Source: Polyodon spathula (Eukaryota > Chordata > Actinopteri > Acipenseriformes > Polyodontidae). Taken from it: a stretch of DNA of 64,000 nt. Within the stretch, counting starts at the first letter, position 1. The number at the start of each line of letters is the position of its first letter. The stretch covers positions 14,272,986 through 14,336,985 of the forward strand of contig NC_054559.1 of the NCBI RefSeq assembly GCF_017654505.1, read 5' to 3'. Position numbers and translations under genes: made by a program. Below are positions 40,450-64,000 of the stretch, in pieces. Under the pieces are notes generated by a model, which saw only the letters and a list, made by a program, of their open reading frames with translations, had not been told where the DNA came from and ran no database searches.

Positions 40450-40511
<62 letters not shown>
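40450..40511. repeat. (TA)n microsatellite
   Basis: Pure TA tract of about 60 bp. Confidence 0.97.
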
Positions 40512-40512
<1 letters not shown>

Positions 40513-40954
40513 TGCACAGTAACTGATATTTAAAGAGCAGGAAATGCAGAAGTTTCATTTTAATGGCTTTTTCTTTCTTCCCTTCATCTTTATGATGTGG
40601 TTGGACAGTAATTCAAAACCCACAGTGCAGTGAAGCACTGCAGACGTCTTTAATAACGTTGAAGAATAAATATTATGTAACGTAGATTAAGTAGTAAGTA
40701 GTATCCCATTGATCTATTTCCACCCCACTTAATATCACGTTGGGAAATAAAAAGATAAAGATTCAAAGTTTTACATGTAAGTTGCTGCAAAGTATTGGAA
40801 TGTTCCAACATGTATAGTACGAAATGACAACATGGAATACAGAACATTGCAATGTGCATGTTTGCTGAATATTGAGTTAATGAACACCGCTGTAATCAAT
40901 GCAATACCTGCAGCAAAAAGTATATCAGTACCTTATTTGTGCTGTAATGCTTAC

Positions 40955-40960
40955 TTTATT
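40955..40960 (-). terminator. Candidate polyadenylation signal AATAAA for netrin
   Basis: Reads TTTATT on the plus strand, hence AATAAA on the netrin strand. It is the nearest such hexamer downstream of the stop that I found; supported by motif and position only. Confidence 0.3.
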
Positions 40961-41607
40961 GGTGGGTATTGATTAACTGCTGATGAAGCTAACTCTGATT
41001 ACTGTCAGTGTTATTACTGAATCCATTTCAAGTGACATTCAAAAAAAGCCTGTATAGAAATTGAAGTTATTGAAAAAGCCATTTGGATTTTCATGTTTGT
41101 ACTTCTTGCTCCTTAGATTTGTGTTTAAAAACCCATTAGGAGCAGTAAAGGCATATTATTTTGGCTAATGTTTCACATACAATAAGACCTTCCTCAGATA
41201 CTTCTAGGGTGGAGGGGGGGAGCTTCTGCTTCTATGTTTACTATTAGGAATCCTCACCCCTCTCTGGGTAACACAGTTGATGCCTCTTTGGAAGCCAATC
41301 GTCCTCGTAAAAACAGTCCAGTCCAAACGCTGACAGAAAAGCAAACGGTGCAGAAACGTTTAGATTTCTTATGTCGTTCAATAGGAGGATTGAGAACGTT
41401 TTTAAAAGGTCCCTTTTCAAGGCAGACCAATTCAAAAACCGACAATAAAAAAAAAAAAGAAAATAATAATAACAAAAATTAAAAAAAAAAAATTTAAAAA
41501 ACACACGTAAAATGATACAATATACACAGTGGTCCTTAAAGGCAAGCGACATGCAGTCAATCTTTGTCCTTAATATTTCCGCAGGAGGGATGGAAGTAAG
41601 GGCTTCA
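40955..41607 (-). other. Probable netrin 3' untranslated region
   Basis: The sequence after the stop codon, read on the minus strand, is AT-rich and contains A/T homopolymer stretches around 41447-41505. The first canonical AATAAA on the minus strand that I find is at 40960-40955, about 650 bases after the stop. The true cleavage site is unverified; other sites further left are possible. Confidence 0.35.
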
Positions 41608-56025
<14,418 letters not shown>

Positions 56026-57269
56026 TCAGGTGAAAGGAGGTTTTACAAGCTCTGTAACCAAACCTAGGAGCCTGGCTGTTTTGTACAGTGGTTAAAAGGC
56101 ATGCCTTTTATCCTGTTACCCTGAACCCAGGCCTCCAAAACACACAGATGTTATTAAGTTTACACAAAGGTTTTGTGCCTATGTAACTGGTTTTTAATCT
56201 CATACCTGTTTAATATCCTATTACATGTGTCTGTATGATTCTGAATAGTTTGTTTTTCCTGCTTAGAGCATTATTTGCCATAGTCTTACTTACTATTAAA
56301 GCAACAAAAGTGTTGAAGACTGACTGTGGGAGCTGGGGAAGCATATCTGTGCTACACAGGCTTCACTGCACAATGCCCCACCTATGTGCTTCAGTGCACA
56401 AGCCACCACCACTTTTAGCAATTCAACTATAAATAAAGTGTCTTGCGACTGCCTCCTTGCCCTTTGCTAGCAGGGGAGATGCACAGATGTCAAGCTCAAA
56501 GGACAACTGACTCCAGAAACGCAAACCCTACATTCCCTCCTAATTTTTCTAAGCCGGCCAATTGGTATCGCTTAGCAACAGCCCTCTCATTCTGAGCTAG
56601 GCCTGCCTCAGGCCTCTCTGTGTTCCAGCCATCCTGTGAGTCTGCCTCCCAGATGTTGCCACCAACCTCCAAACAAACAAAAAAAAAAACACTTGCTTAT
56701 CTCTGTATAAAACTGGAGGTGAACTTGAAGAGGTTCTAGCTAAGGAAACATCCGTAAATATCGTGTATGCCCATTCACTATGAAGGTCCCATGGGCAGTT
56801 GTAATAGACCCATGTCTTTTGGGAGTTCCTGTAGAGGAAATAAATGGTACCAATTTAGAATGTTTCCTTCGGGAAAACAAAAAATAATGTGCTCAGCAAT
56901 CTAAAAAATGAAGCACTCGGAATTGTTTTACACAAGGGAGCATTGAAGGGGGCAAAAGGTGTCTGACTATTTGTTGGTGCTCTAATAGTTATGTAAAAGT
57001 TATTTCAAATAAAAAAAATAATAAATGTAACATAACGTGCGTGTATCTCATCTTAGGAAATGTGAAGCCTAGGAAGTGGTGGGTATATGCATAGGAGGTA
57101 AAATATGTACTGTGAGTTCCATTTAAACCTATTTAGTGCTACCAAAATATTTAGGGAACATGGACATGAGGGTTGTAAGCATCTGACTTGGAATGCAGTG
57201 AACACATTTTATGCAGTGTATATAACTTTGAGTGCTAATATAGTCCAGCTTCAAAAATGCTCCCTCAGA

Positions 57270-57273
<4 letters not shown>

Positions 57274-57320
<47 letters not shown>
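57274..57320. repeat. (GT)n(AT)n compound microsatellite
   Basis: GT to 57300, AT to 57320. Confidence 0.95.
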
Positions 57321-57999
57321 CCTTAGGCAACATGCTTGATGTAGGCAGGCACTTAAAGACACATTGCTAGATACAAGATACAGTTTTGTAGTAATATGTA
57401 ACTCTCTACAAACTCTCTTGTCAAGCACAGTAGGGTACAAGGCTATGAACAGCACAGGTCTTGAATGTGTGTATTTGAAACACATTATATGTAATAGTAA
57501 ACGTGTTCATGTTAAATCTACGCTAGGTTGAAGAAAGTTCTCAGGTTCTTTGCTTTTCTCTCAGGAAGTCTGTTACAGTTTAATTTTTTGTTACTTCTAA
57601 ATTACACAAAGCTTAGTATTATTAAAACTGAAAAAGACAAAATGTGAATTTATTTTTACCTAAAACTGCATTTCTGAGATCGATATAACAACGAAAAGCA
57701 AATGAAGACCCTTCATTAAAGAACTGCCCTCGATGCTGGATGTTATTTTTACATGTACAATAGAGTAGCCAGGGAGCTCTATATGTTTAGAGTCTTCTCT
57801 TCCTTTGAAATCACCGCTCTCTTGGATTACCCCTTCAATCTGCTCAGCAGGCCTAATTGGCTCTAGCCACAAGAGTTTAAAGTCTTGCTGGGCTAGTCAT
57901 TATCATATCAAACCCACATTTGTTTATGTATCCTTACTTTGTTTTTAATTTAAATTTATTTTAAAGCATTAGCTTCTTTGATATCTTTTTTGAAGTAAG

Positions 58000-58255
58000 T
58001 CTAGTCAAAACTTTGTTAAGTTGTTTCTTAAAGGATTCTGAGGACATGGCATCAATAACTTGGCTTGGTAACCTATTCCATACCTTTTCTGTCAAAAGAA
58101 ATCTCTCCTATCCTCAACTTAGCTTCCAAATTCCCTCCTTCTTCTTCCTTGTTCTAGGGTTAATAGATTAAGTTCCCTCAATCTATCGCCATGGCTTATT
58201 TCTTTAAGCCCTGGGGTGTCTGGTTGATCTTTGCTGGACTCTCTTCAAATCCACA
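58000..58255 (+). repeat. Dispersed repeat A fragment
   Basis: Contains 'ttgttaagttgtttcttaaa', 'aacctattccatacctttt', 'ttaagttccctcaatctatc' and 'taagccctggggtgtctggt'. Confidence 0.55.
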
Positions 58256-60029
58256 ATTTTGAAAGTCAAACTTCCTGAGAGGAATACACAACTATTTCAA
58301 AAGTATAAACTTACGGAGAAAAAAAATAAACTATTCAGTTGAGGGAAAGGAGCAGTTACGTTATCATTCAGTATATTTTTTCTAAGTTTTGTTTCATCCA
58401 AAACCAGGCTTTCAGCCCAGGAGTAAAGTTTGCTTCAGACCTAGGCTACTAGCCTCCCATCCACACCTGCATGCTTTCTGCTCTGTGGTTTGATCCCTCC
58501 ACCGTGCAACAGTACTCGCCACAATGAGTTATGTCCCAGGCTTCCCTCTATTTGTCAGCTTAGCTGTTTCCCTCCTCAACACAAACCGCAACAACCTGTC
58601 AGCATCAATAAACCCAAGCAGTCTCCTGTGCCCTGGGCAGCAGAGGGAGGAGGGTCACAGCTGGGCTGGCAGGCACAGACACACGGACACACACTCCAGA
58701 GTTGCATGACTGAAGTCCAGATACAACTTGAGGCTCTGAAAGCACAGATTCTACTTAAAGTTTTTCTAGTTATTATTTTTCAATTAAATGTCATTACTGT
58801 TTTTTTTGGTTTTTTAACAGGCAACCCTAGTGCTGCATGTCTTTATAATTTACCATTATAGATCAGCTAGCTAAACGATTTTCGTATAACGAACTTGAAG
58901 GGCATGTTTTTGCAGAGAAGAGCAGATGTCACTGATAGCCTGCGGTGACATGTGACCGACTTGGCCTATAAAACAAAGCTAGAAGGATATCCGTCACAGT
59001 GATTTATTACTTCATTTTAACCTGGTTCAATTTTATGCAAATAACAAAGACATTACCACAGTCCTTTCCGAGTGCTGAATTTTTTCTCATATATATATTC
59101 CTGATAGATTTTATTATCCCTCGCTGGGGAATAAAAAAAAAAAAAAAAGTGGAGATGGTCGTATGTACATTTGTCATGCTTTGAGCTAGAAAAAATACAT
59201 TCTAACACCATGGATACAGTTATGGCAAATGCACATTTGTTTGGACAGGATTTTACACAGAAACTTCTATCGTCCACCAACCTGTGACTCCCAATAACTC
59301 AGTTTGTAATGCAAGGGTTAATTTGGTGTCCTGTTTGTTTCCTGTGAAACACACACACAGACACACACACACATAGCCTGGTGGGTCTCAGAAGGAACAA
59401 GTGCCTATCTCCAATAAGTTGCCAGTAATTGCCCTGTACCTCTGAATTAGTCGTGACAGAGTGCTTCCCTGTGGGAGGTGGAGGGCATTCATTCACAGCC
59501 ACATTCAGCTGCCGTGCCGCGTTGATCTTATCAGGCGAGAGAGGGCTGAGCACAGGTCCAGGCAAGGATCAAAGCCCCCTGAGGTCTAGCGGCCTGGTTC
59601 TCACACACGAAGCAGGGGCCTCTCCTCACACTGCCCCCCAATCCCATTAAATCCACCCGCATTGTCTTGGCTCACTCTCTTGGATGGAGTCCGACTGAGG
59701 GCAATTTTAACAAGATTATCTTGGAGTTAGTCCAGATGAGCTGTCTTATGTCACTGACATTATGCTCCCCACAAGTATCTCCACCATGGTTTGGTAAAAT
59801 TTCAGCCAGTCGTTAGTTCCTAAAAGCCACCCTCAGCTGCCCAATCTTTATACCATCGATTGCCTACTGGGTCCAATGCACGCTTACTTATACTTTCCAC
59901 CTTAAAATAAACAGTTGTATTTTTAATACAGTGAGAGCAGCACAATTACAAACCTGTCTTCCCAATTTGATTTGGCATTGAATTAGCGATGCAAATGAGG
60001 CTGATCATGTGTTGCGACATGTGACCCCT

Positions 60030-60350
60030 GTAGCATTATAAAGCTGTGGGAGCAGCACACTTGCAACAGTCTAATGGGGAAAGATCTAACAGCATGTGAA
60101 AAAGGCATGCTAGTGGGTGCACATGGAGCAGGTGCCACGGAAGCAAGGACAGTCACGTTAGTTAAGCAATAGCAAAGGGACAGAATGATGATTAGAGAGG
60201 CCTTGGAAGTCTGAAAAAAGAATGACTAAATGGATCCCCTGTGACACTTTCCATCACCTTGTGAACACTATGCCTTGTCCAGTCTGTGATCAGGGCTAAT
60301 GGTGGCCCAACCCACTATCAGGTGACGGTCCTAATAAAGTGACCAGACAT
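60030..60350 (+). pseudogene. Tc1-type transposon remnant with transposase N-terminus
   Basis: At about 60075 the plus strand reads MGKDLTACEKGMLVGAHGAG then ATEARTVTLVKQ and a stop. This resembles the start of Tc1-like transposases (a helix-turn-helix with 'M.K..dLs..ekg.iv..h..G.s' style). Further stops follow. It ends near 60346 with 'ggtcctaataaagtgaccag', the terminus also seen at 1929-1960. Only about 300 bp remain, so it is dead. Confidence 0.55.
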
Positions 60351-60994
60351 GTGTATTTCTGTTTAACAATACCAATATGAAGACAGTTTATTGTTGAATA
60401 TTGCTACATGTTTCTCCTTCAAGCCTGATCGCTCTGGAAAAGCGCAGCTCGATGAATCACTGCAGTATTTTAATTGCGTGTCGCCAGTTTGACATTTTGA
60501 GTCATAAAGTGACAGCTGGCCATTTTGTTGTCCGTGTAATACTGCAAATATGTAAGATATCCATTTGCAATAGATTCTTCTGAGAAACCATAGGTTCATT
60601 TTTTGTTTTCAGTAAACAGCATTAAAATCACAGTGTAGGCCCCAACCAATTTTGCTCAAAGTGCCTCGACAATTTAGTACCAAACAGCGAGCGTCTCTGC
60701 ATATTTAAACAAGACATCCTGCCTGCTGTCAGGCCTCATCATTGCCCCACAGTCCACCTACACAAACAGCTCCAGTTAGAATAACATTCCTGAGTGTTGT
60801 AATTATTTGAAAGCAAAGAAGGGTGTCACAGTTTAAGTAATTGAATCGTCAAGCTTAGATGTGCCCCTAGGCTGTGCTGATTTTGAGTTGAGAAGAAAAA
60901 AAAAATAATTGAAAACCCTGCCTTATGTAGCACATACTTTGCTGCAAATTTGGCAATTGGGAATTTAATTTAAACTGAGTGCCAACATGTGGTG

Positions 60995-61110
60995 GTTCCT
61001 AGTAGTGGGTTGATCTCAAAACATTGTCAAGTCGGGTTAGGGTTAAAGGATCACAATAATTCAGGATCAGGTAACCCAATCCATACCCTCACCTCTTTTT
61101 AAACACTACA
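60995..61110 (+). repeat. Dispersed repeat A fragment
   Basis: Contains 'acattgtcaagtcgggttag', 'taattcaggatcaggtaacc' and 'aatccataccctcacctctt'. Confidence 0.45.
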
Positions 61111-62114
61111 CATACCTTACGTAAACAGTTGTAGCAACACGCGGGAATATGTAACACAATAAAATGAAAAGGTCCTTATGTGCCCTTTAAGATGACAACT
61201 GAAATCATGTTTTGTGCAAATTCTGAAAAGGTTTAATTCCATGTGAATCGTTCGGGGGTCCTGGCTACTTTCTTATTAAATACTGGTTGGTATAATGAGC
61301 TATGTGTGGCTCGGCTGAACTGCCCCTGTCTGGAGCCCCAGAGTTCCCAAGCAGCCCATCTGTCATCTTACTCTTAATTCCTGCTAATTGTTTCCACACC
61401 AGACCCAGACCCTTTACTTCAACCCCTACACAGATGGAGAGGGGATCTGGCTTCACTGGTGCTCAGCAGGACACTCACAGGAATGACTTCCCAATTTCTT
61501 ATATATCTACATTGAGAACACTCCTGTTTAACCCTATGCTGGCAAATGCTGCTTTCAGACTTGTTTGTATAATGTAGCCTTTGCAGCTGTTTGGGACTGT
61601 GTTTTATAGCAGTACAGCGCTTTGACGTGGCTCAAGACCATAAGCGATTTAAAAGTTGGAATCAACTCTTGTTGTTTTTGTTTTCTTAAACACCTTAAAA
61701 CCTAGATTTACCTTGAACTCAAATAAAGAACAGGGGCTGTGATAATGCTACCAGCAACCATGGAATTGAAAGCCTTGCAGTGATACACTCTAGGGGTACT
61801 CTACTTTCAAAGCTATTCTGTCCATCTTGTGCTGTAACAGAAACTAATACAGAAATCTCCTGACCTTGGAACAAACAAACCGGTAAGTTTGAGACCACCT
61901 GTCAGTGAATTCCCCTGTGCATCCAGGCCTCTCCAAGTCAGCTATGCCCTGTCATCACACGCCAAAGGTCACCAGCCCCCCAAATCAATCCTCCTGTTTA
62001 TATAACGTTTGGTGCCAAGGGGCCTTCCAAAATAATATTTTGATTTCAGTCACCGCTGTCTCAATGTCCAGTGCATGTGGCTATAGCAGAGGAGAGACTG
62101 CTACGCAATTGTAA

Positions 62115-62614
62115 GAGTTTCTCTTTCTCTGCTCCACCAGCATGGACCAGAGGGAGGTTGTTAGGTGAGTATAAAAGCGTCCGTTTTTCTTTCTCTTTTT
62201 CTTTGATCCACCGGCACAGAGCAGAGGGAGGTTGTTAGGTGAGTATAACAGCGTCCGTTTTTCTTTCTCTTTTTCTCTGATCCACCGGCACAGAGCAGAG
62301 GGAGGTTGTTAGGTGAGTATAACAGCGTCCGTTTTTCTTTCTCTTTTTCTCTGATCCACCGGCACAGAGCAGAGGGAGGTTGTTAGGTGAGTATAACAGC
62401 GTCCGTTTTTCTTTCTCTTTTTCTCTGATCCACCAGCACAGAGCAGAGGGAGGTTGTTAGGTGAGTATAACAGCGTCCGTTTTTCTTTCTCTTTTTCTCT
62501 GATCCACCAGCACAGAGCTGAGGGAGGTTCTTAGGTGAGTATAAAAGCGTCCGTTTTTCTTTCTCTTTTCCTCTGATCCACTGGCACAGAGCAGAGGGAG
62601 GTGGTTAGAGAGTA
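62115..62614. repeat. 74-bp tandem array (about 6.7 copies)
   Basis: Units start at 62147, 62221, 62295, 62369, 62443, 62517 and 62591, an exact 74-bp period with few substitutions. Each contains 'gagggaggttgttaggtgag', 'tataacagcgtccg', a pyrimidine tract and 'gatccaccggcacagagc'. Read on the plus strand, each unit resembles pyrimidine tract, CAG, 19 bases, then GTGAGT. The last copy loses the GTGAGT. Near-identity of the central copies implies recent amplification. Confidence 0.93.
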
Positions 62615-64000
62615 TGGTGGGGGATGCATGTAACGAATATACTTGTTCTATAAACTTTTTTAAAAAAAATTGTGACTTATCAGGCAATTGCAATAATCGC
62701 TCAAATTGCAGTCAACTTGTCAATGAGGTCAGCCCAGTGTGCTTAAAGCTTTCTATGATGTCAGAGTGGTTAAATGATTGTTATAAATCTCGGATTGGCT
62801 AGCTTTCTCGCTCCCTTCACAAATCTGGCTCTTTTTTGAATGATGACTTTCTTACCAAGGACTGCCAATAATAAACACAAGAAAAATATACACCATTTAA
62901 AAGGTAGGAACTGCTCATAATCCACTTCCCTTTCCTAACCACTGGCCAGTTGCTGTAAAATAAAATACAAATTTAAATGGAAAAATGGTACAAAAAAAAT
63001 AACCTGTGTTTGCTTTATAAGAAAAACAGAAATGTAATTTCTTCATCATAAAATTTGATTTGATAGCCTCCCTTTTCCAAAAATAAAAAAATAAAAATAA
63101 AGTTATAATAAAAAGTACGCAACAGGAAAAACTTGATTTATTTATTTATTTACAGTTAGCAGTAAAATCTCCATATTGCATGTGATATTTTGAGCGTGGC
63201 TGTACATTCAACTTTACATTTTTCCATGTATCTGGAAAACGCATATTCACTTGTGATGGCATTGACATTATTTTGCATAAGGTATTCAGAGTATCAGACT
63301 GTAAGGATATTTGTCTATATTTTACAATATAGTTGTTCTTCCACATACTTTACGCCAGCCATTTTAATATAATTTACCATGATAGTTACACCTAATGGCA
63401 TTCAGGTCATAAATACCACTTATCGAATTTTCATAAACTATTTATTAACATTTCTCATTTAACACTATGAAGGGTTAACAGAGACTCAAACCCAAGCCGA
63501 AACACTTGCTCGGTAATCCTCTGCTTAATTTCTCATCCATTTACAAAAAGATTTTCTTGCTTTCTTTTTTTTAAAAGCCTTCTTTTCAGCATAGTCAGCC
63601 GGGGTCCAATTTAAATAAATATTCAAGTCTCTCCCCCAGCCCCCTCCCTGACCTTTCACCCCTCTAATCCCTCTTGGTAACTGACTTGGCATTGCTCATT
63701 TGAAAAGCAGCTTCCCCATACTGGCACCTGATAGGGGACAAGCCTGAGACCAGAAACAATGTCAAATGGAAAGCTTAGCTGCCTTTAAAAATGTCAAGGA
63801 ATTTAGCAATTCAAATACTTGTTAGATTTATGGCATTTTCATTTTTTATTCCAAGAAAGTTTCTGAACCACTAAATGTACCATTGTTGGTGCATGTGCAA
63901 AAGATAGGCGCAATCCAAAATTGCTTTTAACAGAAAGAAATTGTCCAAAAATAGCATAATTACGATTACTTTCAGTGTTACAGAACATCCCGTTCCACAA
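62615..64000. other. AT-rich sequence at right edge; nothing recognised
   Basis: No repeats beyond short A/T runs and no exon is recognised. Confidence 0.5.

Larger units (their letters stand above)
36044..40954. other. Spacer downstream of netrin; no recognised gene
   Basis: Contains microsatellites at 37061-37130 and 40450-40511, dispersed repeat A at 37271-37590 and a tRNA-like SINE at 39840-39985. The stretch 38200-39200 looks unique and non-coding. Confidence 0.5.

Noticed and set aside
62115..62614. CRISPR-like array
   Set aside because: Units are continuous 74-bp tandem copies with no unique spacers, in a vertebrate genome.

Overview
This window is vertebrate nuclear DNA, most likely from a fish. 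It is AT-rich and intron-dominated, packed with long (TA)n, (CA)n and (AAT)n microsatellites, and littered with decayed transposons. The Tc1-like remnants and the dispersed repeat ending in a 'gaggccatt' motif suggest a ray-finned fish, possibly a non-teleost such as a sturgeon, paddlefish or gar. That placement is inference from remembered repeat style; no species can be named from the sequence.

The only gene I can support is the C-terminal part of a netrin (secreted laminin-related axon-guidance cue) on the minus strand, in five exons: 55955-55767 (second laminin-type EGF repeat), 51557-51408 (third laminin-EGF repeat), 47327-47271 (57-bp linker exon), 42734-42660 (start of the netrin/NTR module) and 41936-41608 (rest of the NTR module and stop). 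The exons join cleanly into 266 residues with no stop or frameshift. All introns are phase 1 with GT-AG borders. The large upstream exon (signal peptide, laminin N-terminal domain, first EGF repeat) is not seen up to 64000 and must lie beyond the right edge. The EGF repeats look like netrin-1, but the NTR module differs at positions where netrin-1 is usually very constant, so a netrin-2/3-type paralogue is more likely; this rests on memory of the family.

Right part (55956-64000): large 5' intron, with a Tc1-type remnant at 60.03-60.35 kb and a 74-bp tandem array at 62.1-62.6 kb whose units look like mini-exon/mini-intron modules. Middle (41.6-55.9 kb): the netrin exons and introns, with a 136-bp (CA)n about 310 bp upstream of the third EGF exon. 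Left (1-40.95 kb): no gene found. It holds a solo LTR (29918-30556), a dead Tc1-like transposon (18.69-19.21 kb), two MITE-like inverted-repeat elements (12.07-12.34 and 22.65-22.86 kb), a tRNA-like SINE, many fragments of one dispersed repeat, and unremarkable spacer that may carry regulatory elements I cannot test.

No RNA gene, CRISPR array, operon or complete mobile element was found, and I see no clear new biological system. The best leads are the 74-bp array, the recurrent two-module repeat, and the netrin linker exon with its internal 7-residue duplication.
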